Of a stretch of 64,000 nucleotides of DNA, positions 15,506-23,020 are shown one piece after another. The stretch spans positions 5,146,001 through 5,210,000 of the forward strand of contig NZ_CP123923.1 in NCBI RefSeq assembly GCF_030450125.1. The letters are read 5' to 3'. The notes below the pieces were generated by a model. That model was not told where the DNA came from. It did not search any database and saw only the letters and a program-made list of their open reading frames with translations. Made by a program: the position numbers and the translations under genes. Source of the stretch: Streptomyces sp. WP-1. Its GTDB lineage: Bacteria > Actinomycetota > Actinomycetes > Streptomycetales > Streptomycetaceae. How positions within the stretch are numbered: position 1 is the stretch's first letter; each line of letters begins with the position of its first letter.

Positions 15506-16370
15506 CCTCGCTCTCGGAACCGGCACCGCTGCCGGCGGCCCCGCCCCGGATCCGGTCCCCGCCGGGCGCCCGGCACCGGCCGCGCGGCTGCGTGCCGCCG
15601 GACGCCAGGTCGCCTACGGCGCGCTGGCGAGCTACCAGGACTACCGCGCGATGTTCACCCTGCGGACCTGGCTGTTCGGCTGGACCGTGCGCCTGATCTG
15701 CCAGGTGCTGTTCTTCGCCGGCCTCGGCCGGCTGGTGGGCTCCCCCTCCGCCGAGACCTACCTCGCGTTCGGCAACGCCGCGGTCCTCGGGCCGCTGGGC
15801 GCGCTGGGCGTGGTCTCCTCCACCGTCGGCGAACGGGTCTCCGGCACCCTGCAGTTCCTGCTGCTCAGCCGGGCCAGCACCTTCCTGGTGCTGGCCTCGC
15901 GGGGGCTGCACTGGATGGCGGACGGCCTGCTGACCTCGACCATCGCGCTGTGCGTGGTCTCCCCGCTGCTGGGGGTGCCGCTGCACTGGGCGGCGCTGCC
16001 GGTGATCCTCGCCGTGCTCTGCCTCAGCACCGTCTCCTGCTACTGCCTGGCCCTGTGCATGACCAGCGTCAGCGTCCGCAGGCCCGGCTCCCGGATGTAT
16101 CTGACCGCCGGCACCACCATCGTGCTGATGCTGCTCGCCGGGGTCACCACGGCGGTGCCCGGGTCCGGTGCCGCCGGTCTGCTGGCCCGGGTCCTGCCGC
16201 TCACCCACGGCCTGTCGGCCGCCCGGACGCTGGCCGCGGGCGGCCCGCTCGACCTGGGCGCGGTGGCCGGCGAGGCCGCCGTCGCCGCGGGCTGGGGGCT
16301 GCTGGCCTGGCTGCTGCTGACCAGGGCGCTGCGGCACACCGTCCGCACCGGATCACTGTCGCTGCGCTGA
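15498..16370 (+). CDS. ABC-2 type permease (second)
   Basis: 290-residue permease with about six membrane segments (AMFTLRTWLFGWTVRLICQV, AVLGPLGALGVVSSTVGERV, LLMLLAGVTTAVPGSGAAG and others) and a polar 40-residue N-terminus. It partners the preceding permease and ATPase as a heterodimeric exporter. ATG at 15,498 chosen (TCTCC before it, overlap with the upstream stop); an in-frame GTG at 15,480 is possible. The HisRS-like gene follows after 23 bases. Confidence 0.88.
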   Translation: MTDLALGTGTAAGGPAPDPVPAGRPAPAARLRAAGRQVAYGALASYQDYRAMFTLRTWLFGWTVRLICQVLFFAGLGRLVGSPSAETYLAFGNAAVLGPLGALGVVSSTVGERVSGTLQFLLLSRASTFLVLASRGLHWMADGLLTSTIALCVVSPLLGVPLHWAALPVILAVLCLSTVSCYCLALCMTSVSVRRPGSRMYLTAGTTIVLMLLAGVTTAVPGSGAAGLLARVLPLTHGLSAARTLAAGGPLDLGAVAGEAAVAAGWGLLAWLLLTRALRHTVRTGSLSLR

Positions 16371-16393
16371 GCACACTCCCAGGGGGGATACAC

Positions 16394-17701
16394 ATGAGTC
16401 ACACGTTCGAGTCCCTGCCCCGCGGGTTCAGCGACCTGGTGGGCGAGGAGGCCGCCCAGGGGGTGTGGGCCGAGGCGACGTTCCGCTCGGTGACGCGCAG
16501 CTTCGGCTTCGCGCCCGTCACGGTGGCCCCGGTCGGGTACGCGGAGACCTTCGAGCAGTTCGGCTCCGCGGCCACCGGACGCATCTTCGCCTTCGAGGAC
16601 CTCTCCGGCCGGCGGCTCGCCCTGACCGCGGACTCCCTGGTGGCCGTGTTGCGGGCACTGGCCGGGTCGGGGCGGCTGACCGGCGGCGCCAGCGCCCTCG
16701 GCGCGGCCTGCGTGCCCATCGCGCGCTACCGGCGCAAGCGGCACCGGGGCTGGAGCCAGGCGGTCGCGGTCATCTGCAACGAGACCGACGAACTCGCCGC
16801 CGACCTCACCCTGCTGCGGCTCTGGGCCGAGCTCTTCCAGATCCTGGGGCCCGCCACCGGGGGCAGGCTGGAGTACTGCGACTACGGGGTGCTCGACGCG
16901 ATCGCCGCCGACGAGGGCCTGAGCCCGGCCGAGGCCCGCGCCGCGCTCCACCGCCGCCGCCGCGACACCGGGGAGCCGCGAGGGGCGCAGCCGGACCCGT
17001 CGTCGCACGCGCAGCCGGATCCGCTGTCTTACGCGCAGCCGGACCCGCCGTCCCACGAACGGTTCCTGCGGCGCCTGGACCGCCTCTCCGCACTCTGCCG
17101 GGGGCTGCCGCCGGACGAGGCCCCCGAGCGCGTGGCGGCGGCGGAGCCCGTGGCCGCGGAGCGGACGGCCCACCTGCGGACCGTCCTGACGATCGCCCAC
17201 GAGCTGGGGGTCCGGGTGGAGTTCGGCCTGGACTGGGAGCACGCGCCGGAGTACCAGGCGGGGTTGTGCTTCCTGGCCCGCGCCGGTGACGGCCGCACGC
17301 TGGGCGACGGCGGCGGCTACCACCACATGGTGCGCACCCTGGACATCGGGCTGAGCAGCTGCTGGAGCACCAGCGCCTCGGTCAACCTGCTGGCCGAGCT
17401 GGGGCCGGTGCCCGAGGCGGAGTGCGTGCACCTGATGCGCATGCCCTCCGCCGACCTGCGCACCTTCATGGACGCCGCCCGGCATCTGCGCGGGGCCGGA
17501 TACGACGTGCTGGAGCACTGGCGGCCCCGCAGGCTGGGCCGCCAGCTCCGCCAGGTCCCGGCCCGGCCCACGCACTGGTTCGCGCTGGTGGGGGAGAAGG
17601 AGGCCGGAACGAGGCGGCTCACCCTGCAGAACGCGGCCACCACCGGGGTCACGAGAAACCTCGACCTGCCCCAACCGCAGACCGTATTCGAACACCGCTG
17701 A
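16394..17701 (+). CDS. Histidyl-tRNA synthetase/HisZ paralogue
   Basis: 435 residues with the class II synthetase core of the HisRS/HisZ family. Motif 1 zone PRGFSDLVGEEA, then a motif 2-like RLALTADSLVAVLRAL and ARYRRKRHRGWSQAVAVI, then VEFGLDWEHAPEYQAGLCFL with GGGYHHM (HisRS: GLDYYTGxVFE...GGGRYD). Key differences: HisRS PEGT/PE residues in motif 2 read TADS, and the histidine-A GLDYY motif reads GLDW. It is therefore unlikely to be a normal tRNA-charging enzyme. The C-terminal about 110 residues resemble a small alpha/beta domain. A 24-bp triplicated insert adds a QPDPS-rich linker. It may adenylate or ligate an amino acid onto the peptide (inference). GGGGGATAC precedes the ATG. Confidence 0.8.
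   Translation: MSHTFESLPRGFSDLVGEEAAQGVWAEATFRSVTRSFGFAPVTVAPVGYAETFEQFGSAATGRIFAFEDLSGRRLALTADSLVAVLRALAGSGRLTGGASALGAACVPIARYRRKRHRGWSQAVAVICNETDELAADLTLLRLWAELFQILGPATGGRLEYCDYGVLDAIAADEGLSPAEARAALHRRRRDTGEPRGAQPDPSSHAQPDPLSYAQPDPPSHERFLRRLDRLSALCRGLPPDEAPERVAAAEPVAAERTAHLRTVLTIAHELGVRVEFGLDWEHAPEYQAGLCFLARAGDGRTLGDGGGYHHMVRTLDIGLSSCWSTSASVNLLAELGPVPEAECVHLMRMPSADLRTFMDAARHLRGAGYDVLEHWRPRRLGRQLRQVPARPTHWFALVGEKEAGTRRLTLQNAATTGVTRNLDLPQPQTVFEHR
16985..17056 (+). repeat. Triplicated 24-bp in-frame repeat in the HisRS-like gene
   Basis: Three consecutive imperfect 24-bp units, each encoding AQPDPxSx-like residues (AQPDPSSH, AQPDPLSY, AQPDPPSH). They extend a surface linker between the catalytic core halves. 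Confidence 0.8.
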
Positions 17702-17718
17702 CAATGTTTGTGACTCGA

Positions 17719-17751
17719 ATATTGACTGGTCTGTAAAGCGGTCAATATCAT
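17719..17751 (+). promoter_or_regulatory. Promoter with 8-bp inverted repeat before the sugar genes
   Basis: ATATTGAC (17,719-17,726) and GTCAATAT (17,741-17,748) form a perfect 8-bp inverted repeat spaced by 14. It overlaps a good promoter: TTGACT (17,722-17,727), 18-base spacer, TATCAT (17,746-17,751). The dehydrogenase starts 35 bases downstream. It shares the TTGAC/GTCAA motif with the two divergent promoters near 10,100-10,280 and is a likely site for the XRE-TPR regulator of the cluster (inference). Confidence 0.6.
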
Positions 17752-17786
17752 TCAGTCAATCAGATTCGACCCAAGGGAGTAGGCCG

Positions 17787-19136
17787 ATGCAGCCCTCGAC
17801 GTCCCCGCGACCGCTTCTGGCGGCGCTGCAGGACCGGACGGAGCCCGTCACGGTGTGGGGGGCGGGCTTCATCGGTCTGTCCGCCGCGTGCGCGCTGGCC
17901 GGGGCGGGATTCCCCTGCACGGTGCTCGACACCGACGAGCACCGGGTGCGCGAGATCAACGCCGGAGTGGTCCCGCTGCCGGGCTTCGAGGACGTCATCC
18001 CCCTCGCCGAGGCCCGCTCCGGCGGACGGCTGCGCGCCGCGTCCCCCGACGACGCCCCGGCCGTCGCCGCCAGGGTGCACCTGGTCTGCGTCAACACCGA
18101 CCGCGCCGGCCGGCCGGTGACCGGGCCGCTGACCGAGGTGCTGAGCGCCGTCGGCCGGGCCCGCTCCGGCGGCGAGACCCTCGTCGCCCTGGAGAGCACC
18201 GTCAGCCTGCGCTGGCTCGACGACCTGGTGCCCGCCGCGCTCGGCGCGGACCCCGCCGACGACGCGTCACTGCACCTGGTGGCCGCGCCCCGCCGGGACT
18301 GGATGCTCTCGCCCGACATGAACCTGCGCACCCTGCCCCGGGTGGTGGGCACCGCCCGACCGGAATCCCTGCCGCCGGCCCGGGAGCTGTACGAGGCGAT
18401 CAGCGAGGTCGTCCATGTGGCTCCGGACTGGCGGCACGCCGGGCTCACCAAGCCCGTGGAGAACCTCTACCGCTATCTGGACCTGGTCCTCACCAACCAG
18501 CTCGCCGAGGCCTACCCCGGCCTGGACGTGCCCGAGGTGCTGCGGCTGGCCGGCACCAAGTGGAACGTCCCCACCTTCCACCCCTCCATCGGCATCGGCG
18601 GCTACTGCATCCCGCTCAGCCCCCGGTTCGCCGTCGACGGGACCGCCGGCCCGGGCGAGGACACCCCGCTGCCCCTGGTCGCCGCCGCGATGGACTGGGA
18701 CGGCGAGCACCCGGCCCGCGTCGCGGAATCGATCCTGCGGATCGCCGACGGCCCCATCGGCATCCTCGGCCTCAGCTACGCGCCCAACGCCAGGATCGTC
18801 GAGGGCTCGCCCGCCGCGCGGGTCGCCGAGCACCTGCTCGCCCGCGGCGCCGACGTCCTGCTGCACGACCCCTACTTCACCCCCGAGGAGATCACCGCCC
18901 TCACCGGCGCCCGCCCGCTGCGCTGGCCGGACGACCTGAGCGGCCTCGCCACCCTGGTCGCCGCCACCCCGCACGACCTGTACGCCGACCTGCCCGCCCG
19001 CCTCTCCGCCCTCCAGGACCCGCCGGCGCTGGTGGACAACCTCGGCGGCTACGGCGCCGCGCTGCGCGGCACCGCCGTCCCCTACGCGGAATGGGGCACC
19101 CCCGCCGCCCGGCCCTCCGCCGCCCCCCGGCCCTGA
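17787..19136 (+). CDS. Nucleotide-sugar (UDP-glucose/GDP-mannose/UDP-ManNAc-type) dehydrogenase
   Basis: 449-residue NAD-dependent four-electron dehydrogenase that oxidises the C6 hydroxyl of a nucleotide sugar to a uronate. Seen: N-terminal NAD site VWGAGFIGLSAACALAGAG, LVALESTVS, the core helix ENLYRYLDLVLTNQLAEAY, the catalytic cysteine in GIGGYCIPLSP, and the C-terminal domain with ILGLSYAPNARIVEGSPA. The GxGGYCIPLSP form resembles WecC/TviB (UDP-N-acetylhexosamine) enzymes more than UDP-glucose enzymes. AAGGGAG precedes the ATG. First gene of a three-gene unit with an epimerase and a PIG-L deacetylase, together suited to making an amino-uronic sugar (inference). Confidence 0.88.
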   Translation: MQPSTSPRPLLAALQDRTEPVTVWGAGFIGLSAACALAGAGFPCTVLDTDEHRVREINAGVVPLPGFEDVIPLAEARSGGRLRAASPDDAPAVAARVHLVCVNTDRAGRPVTGPLTEVLSAVGRARSGGETLVALESTVSLRWLDDLVPAALGADPADDASLHLVAAPRRDWMLSPDMNLRTLPRVVGTARPESLPPARELYEAISEVVHVAPDWRHAGLTKPVENLYRYLDLVLTNQLAEAYPGLDVPEVLRLAGTKWNVPTFHPSIGIGGYCIPLSPRFAVDGTAGPGEDTPLPLVAAAMDWDGEHPARVAESILRIADGPIGILGLSYAPNARIVEGSPAARVAEHLLARGADVLLHDPYFTPEEITALTGARPLRWPDDLSGLATLVAATPHDLYADLPARLSALQDPPALVDNLGGYGAALRGTAVPYAEWGTPAARPSAAPRP

Positions 19137-19207
19137 GCCCCCGGGCGGCGCCACCCCCGTCCGCCCGCCCCGTCCGTCCGTTCGCACACCCACTCAAGGA
19201 GACCCCC

Positions 19208-20125
19208 ATGAAAGCCGTCGTCACAGGCGGAAGCGGATTCCTCGGCAGCACCATCGCCTGCCGCCTGATCGAGGAGGGCCACGACGTCACGGTCCTGGAC
19301 CTGGTGCCCATCGGCACCAAGGCCCTGAGTCCCGACGCCCGCTTCGTGCAGGGCGACGTGCGCGACTTCGACCTGCTGATGAAGACCTTCCAGGACGCCG
19401 AGGAGGTCTACCACCTGGCCGGCGTGCTCGGCACCTCCGAACTCCAGGAGACCCCGCAGGAGGCCATCGACGTCAACATAGGCGGCACGGTCAAGGTCTT
19501 CGAAGCGGCCGGCACCTGCGGAGTGCCCCGGGTCTTCTACCCCGGCAAGCCCAACGTCTGGCTGAACACCTACACCATCACCAAGGCGGCGGCGGAGTCC
19601 TTCGCCCAGATGGCCAACGACTCCGGCCCCAGCCGCATCTGCTCCCTGCGCTACTACAACGCCTACGGCCCCGGCCAGTCGCTGCTCCCCATCCGCAAGA
19701 TCGTCCCCGCCTTCGCCGCCCAGGCCATGCGGGGCCTGCCCATCCAGGTGTACGGCGACGGCGAGCAGATCGTGGACATGGTCTTCTCCCACGACCTCGC
19801 CGACATGACCATCCGCTTCACCCGCACCGAGCGCACCGACGTGATCCCGGACTGCGGCAGCGGCGTCAGCGTCAGCGTCAACGAGGTGGCCACCGCGGTC
19901 AACGAGCACTTCGGCAACGCCGCCGGCATCCAGCACCTGCCGATGCGCCCCGGCGAGGTGCCCCGCACCGTCCTCACCGCCGACATGACCGAGCTGCGCG
20001 ACGTCCTCGGCGAACCGCGGCTGAGCGACTACACCACCTCCCTGGCCGAGACCCTGGAGTGGTACGCCCGGCTGCCCGCCGAGCAGATCGACAAGACCGT
20101 GGCCTTCTACGGATGGCAGGTGTGA
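19208..20125 (+). CDS. NAD-dependent epimerase/dehydratase (extended SDR)
   Basis: 305-residue extended short-chain dehydrogenase. Rossmann glycine motif GGSGFLGS at the N-terminus, acidic DL for NAD, VYHLAG, catalytic Tyr-Lys pair in TYTITKAAAE, and YNAYGPGQS followed by VYGDGEQIVDMVFSHDLAD as in GalE/WbpP/RmlB relatives. It would epimerise or decarboxylate the nucleotide sugar from the preceding dehydrogenase. CAAGGAGAC precedes the ATG. The stop overlaps the deacetylase start. Confidence 0.9.
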   Translation: MKAVVTGGSGFLGSTIACRLIEEGHDVTVLDLVPIGTKALSPDARFVQGDVRDFDLLMKTFQDAEEVYHLAGVLGTSELQETPQEAIDVNIGGTVKVFEAAGTCGVPRVFYPGKPNVWLNTYTITKAAAESFAQMANDSGPSRICSLRYYNAYGPGQSLLPIRKIVPAFAAQAMRGLPIQVYGDGEQIVDMVFSHDLADMTIRFTRTERTDVIPDCGSGVSVSVNEVATAVNEHFGNAAGIQHLPMRPGEVPRTVLTADMTELRDVLGEPRLSDYTTSLAETLEWYARLPAEQIDKTVAFYGWQV

Positions 20126-20799
20126 GCGCACACGGCGCCGGGCACCGGCCGGCCTCCGTACTGGTGGTGGTCGCCCACCCCGACGACGCGGAGATCGCCG
20201 CCGGCGGCACCATCGCCCACCTCGGCGCGCACGGCGTCCGGGTGGTCACCGCCGTCCTCTCGCTGCCGGAGTCCGGCGCCGGGGCCGAGCAGCGCACCCG
20301 CCACACCGAACAGGCGGCCGCGACCCTCGGCTACGAACTGCGCTGGCCGACCGGCGGCGAGCACCGGCAGGTCGCCGACCTCGGTGAGATCGCCCTGGTG
20401 GCCGCGGTGGACCGGCTGATCGCCGACGTCGCCCCCCGGGCGGTGCTCACCCACTGGAGGGGCGACGGCCACGCCGACCACCGCCTCACCGCCCGGGCGG
20501 TCGCCGCCGCCACCCGCACCCGCCGCGTCGACCTCTACGGGATGCGGCCCGGCGAGACCCGCACTCCCGCCTTCGCCCGCTTCGCCCCCCAGGCGTTCGT
20601 CGACATCACCGCCCACGCCGCGGCCAAGCGGAGCGCCCTCGCACCCTTCGGCGCCGCCCGGCCGGGCTTCCGCCCCCTGGACCTGGCGGCGGTGGAGGCC
20701 GCGGACCGCTTCCACGGGAGCCTGAGCGGAACCGACCGCGCGGAGGGCTTCGTCGTGGAGCGCGTCCACGGAATCGGGGGGCTGCTCCCCACCGGCTGA
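20122..20799 (+). CDS. PIG-L/LmbE-family deacetylase
   Basis: 225-residue zinc-dependent N-deacetylase of the PIG-L family. The metal motif AHPDDAEIAAGG near the N-terminus and HADHRLTARAV for the third ligand are both intact. Family members remove N-acetyl groups from GlcNAc-type substrates (MshB, BshB, PIG-L). GTG at 20,122 gives a GTGA overlap with the epimerase stop; ATG at 20,113 is also in frame. It completes a candidate UDP-HexNAc uronate, epimerise, deacetylate sequence. No glycosyltransferase is visible next to it. Confidence 0.9.
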   Translation: MSAHGAGHRPASVLVVVAHPDDAEIAAGGTIAHLGAHGVRVVTAVLSLPESGAGAEQRTRHTEQAAATLGYELRWPTGGEHRQVADLGEIALVAAVDRLIADVAPRAVLTHWRGDGHADHRLTARAVAAATRTRRVDLYGMRPGETRTPAFARFAPQAFVDITAHAAAKRSALAPFGAARPGFRPLDLAAVEAADRFHGSLSGTDRAEGFVVERVHGIGGLLPTG

Positions 20800-20937
20800 A
20801 CCGCGGGAGACCGACCCCGCGGCGGCTCGATCCCGCCCCCGTCCGGCGGCCGACATGCAGGCCTGGCACCGCCAGGCATTGACCGAGTATATTCACTCAT
20901 TATTTCCTGCTGTCAGTCACAATAAGGGGAAGCCGTC

Positions 20938-22338
20938 ATGGCGGAATCGCAGGCACTGGGTTCACGGATCCGTCGGCTGCGCCGCGAGGCAGGCCTGTCG
21001 CAGACGGACCTGGCCGGCGCGACCCTCTCCCCGAGCTACATCTCGCTGCTGGAGGCGGGCAAGCGGACCCCCTCCCCGGAAGTCCTGGAGCAGATCGCCG
21101 CCCGGCTCGGCTGCGCTCCGGGACACCTGCTGGAGCTGCTCACGACCGAACGGCAGGACACCCTCCAGACCGATCTGCGCTACGCGGAGATCAGCCTGCG
21201 CAACGGCGACCCCAAGACGGCCCTGAACACCTTTGCGGCGGTCCGCGACGAGGCCGCCGCGGCCGGGAAGGAGGCCGTCCGGCTGTCCGCCGAGTACGGC
21301 GTGGCCCAGGCCCTGGAGCACGACGGCCGGCTGGAGGAGGCCGCCGACCGCTACCAGGCGCTGCTGGATCACGCCGGCTACGGGCAGACCCTGGTCCCGC
21401 GGCTCGCGGTGGCGGTGGCCCTGTGCCGCTGCTACCGGGAGATGGGCGATCTGGCCCACGCGATCGACCTGGCCACCGCCACCCTGGAGGAGGCCCGCGG
21501 GCTCCAGCTCACCCCGACCGTGCTGGGCGTCGAACTGCTGGCCACCCTCGTCGGCCTGCACTGCGAGCGCGGCGACCTGCACCGCGCCGCCGCACTCGCC
21601 CGCACCGCCATCGAGGAGGCGGAGGGGATCAGCGACCGCAAGGCCCTGGGCGCCGCGTACTGGAACGCCGGAGTGGTCGCGCACCGCAACGGCGCCTCCG
21701 CCGACGCCCTGCTGCTGCTGGAACGCGCCCTGGCCATCTACTCCGAGGGCGACGACGCCCGGGCGCTGTCCCGGCTGCGCAACGCCTACGCGTCGGTGCT
21801 GATGCAGACGCGGGACGGCGACCTCGCGGAGGCCAAGGCGCAGCTGACCCGCAGCGCCGAGAGCCTGGCGGAGCACGGCAGCACCGTCGACATGGCGTAC
21901 TGCGAGACCGCGCTGGCCCGCGCGTGCCTGCTGGAGTCCGACGCCGGCCAGGCCGAGCGGCACGCCCGGCGGGCACTGGAACTGCTGGGCGGCGGACACC
22001 GGCTGGAGACCGCGCGCACCCTCCTGGTGCTGGCCGGCGCCCAGCTGCAGCTCGGCGACGCGGCGGCGGCCGAGGCCGGCTGCGAGCGGGCCGCGCTGCT
22101 GCTGGAGGCCTCCGAGGCGGACCGGCAGGCGGCCTCCGCCTGGAACGACCTCGGGGACCTGCTGGAGCGCGCCGGACACACCGACCGCGCCCTGGACGCC
22201 TACCGGCAGAGCCTGCGCTGCCTCGGCCAGCGCAGCAGCCTGCTCCCGGCCACGGACCGAGCAGCCGCCACGGGGGCGTCCGGCGCCCCGGCTGCCGCCG
22301 CGGAACCCGCCGCTCACCGGCGCGCGACCCGGTCGTAG
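20938..22338 (+). CDS. XRE-family regulator with TPR domain
   Basis: 466 residues. Residues 5-62 are a Cro/CI-type helix-turn-helix (SRIRRLRREAGLSQTDLAG, SPSYISLLEAGKRTPS). The rest is a tetratricopeptide array (repeats of about 35-40 residues, for example AEYGVAQALEHDGRLEEAADRYQ and SAWNDLGDLLERAGHTDRALDAY). This is the layout of peptide-responsive Rgg/PlcR-like and many actinobacterial cluster regulators. AAGGGGAAGCCGTC precedes the ATG. Its own upstream region (about 20,878-20,925) has ATTGAC and AGTCA elements like the other promoters here, so autoregulation is likely. The TPR part may sense the cluster's own peptide (inference). Confidence 0.88.
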   Translation: MAESQALGSRIRRLRREAGLSQTDLAGATLSPSYISLLEAGKRTPSPEVLEQIAARLGCAPGHLLELLTTERQDTLQTDLRYAEISLRNGDPKTALNTFAAVRDEAAAAGKEAVRLSAEYGVAQALEHDGRLEEAADRYQALLDHAGYGQTLVPRLAVAVALCRCYREMGDLAHAIDLATATLEEARGLQLTPTVLGVELLATLVGLHCERGDLHRAAALARTAIEEAEGISDRKALGAAYWNAGVVAHRNGASADALLLLERALAIYSEGDDARALSRLRNAYASVLMQTRDGDLAEAKAQLTRSAESLAEHGSTVDMAYCETALARACLLESDAGQAERHARRALELLGGGHRLETARTLLVLAGAQLQLGDAAAAEAGCERAALLLEASEADRQAASAWNDLGDLLERAGHTDRALDAYRQSLRCLGQRSSLLPATDRAAATGASGAPAAAAEPAAHRRATRS

Positions 22339-22410
22339 ACCGTTCGCTGCATCCCTGTTGACCGCCGCGCGACCCGGGCGTAGATCGTTTGCTGAATTCC
22401 TGTTGATCGC
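22321..22410. repeat. 45-bp tandem direct repeat, two copies (candidate SARP site)
   Basis: Copies at 22,321-22,365 and 22,366-22,410 differ at only 6 of 45 positions. Each contains GTAGA(C/T)CGTT(C/T)GCTG and CCTGTTGA(C/T)CGC. The first copy overlaps the 3' end of the XRE gene. SARP/AfsR-type regulators bind direct repeats just upstream of or overlapping a -35, and CGTTCGC-like heptamers are typical. The repeat lies about 90 bp before the first small exported peptide and near the SARP gene. Confidence 0.75.
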
Positions 22411-22496
22411 CGGCGCCTAACGTCGGAGGAGACCGCACGGGAAAGGGGCCGCCGCCCCCTCCCCGGCACCCACCGGTTCCTCCCCGACGAAAGCAG

Positions 22497-22721
22497 ATGC
22501 CCCGCATGCCGAACGCCTCCGCCCGCCCCGCGGGTGCCCGCACGCCCAGAGGGGCCGTCACCGGCCTCTTGCGCCATCGAGCCGTCCGGACGGCGGTCCT
22601 GGCCCTGCTGCTGGCGGTGCTCCCCGCCTCGCTCGCCGCGGCGCCGGTACCGAAGGCGGGCGACGCGCTGACCGCGTTCCACAACCCCTCGCCCACCACC
22701 GACATCCCCCTCTGCTGCTGA
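22497..22721 (+). CDS. Small exported peptide
   Basis: 74 residues. A basic N-terminal stretch is followed by a hydrophobic core (AVLALLLAVLPASLAAA, about residues 32-48), which reads as a signal peptide with a likely cut after ASLAAA. The mature part would be about 26 residues, starting near PVPKAGDAL and ending PLCC. No family recognised. The start codon has only a weak upstream purine stretch; ATG at 22,506 is an alternative. It lies directly downstream of the 45-bp repeat, so it may be a SARP target. Confidence 0.55.
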   Translation: MPRMPNASARPAGARTPRGAVTGLLRHRAVRTAVLALLLAVLPASLAAAPVPKAGDALTAFHNPSPTTDIPLCC

Positions 22722-22819
22722 CGCGACCCGCCCGCCGCGGCTCCCCACCCCACCCCACCCCACCCCCTCACATCGACCACCGGCAGAACACCGGTGGTGA
22801 CCGTCAAGGAGGACTCCCC

Positions 22820-23020
22820 ATGTCTCAGCTGACCCGCGCCTGTACGGCACTCGGCCTGACGCTCCTCGCCGTGACCGCCCTGGGCACCGCCGGCTCCGCC
22901 CTCGCCGGCCCGGCGCACACCCGCACACCGGGGAGCGAGCACAGCGTCGTCCGGGCAGAAGACCGCACCGAGGTCAACAACACCGGATCGAACTACGACC
23001 CGCCGCCCGCGAAGATGTGA
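22820..23020 (+). CDS. Small exported peptide
   Basis: 66 residues with a clear signal peptide ([19 protein letters not shown], cleavage near residue 29). The hydrophilic mature part of about 37 residues includes [10 protein letters not shown] and ends [24 protein letters not shown] before the ATG is an excellent ribosome binding site. No family recognised; no Cys in the mature part. Its last 28 bases overlap the convergent SARP gene tail to tail. Confidence 0.65.
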   Translation: MSQLTRACTALGLTLLAVTALGTAGSALAGPAHTRTPGSEHSVVRAEDRTEVNNTGSNYDPPPAKM

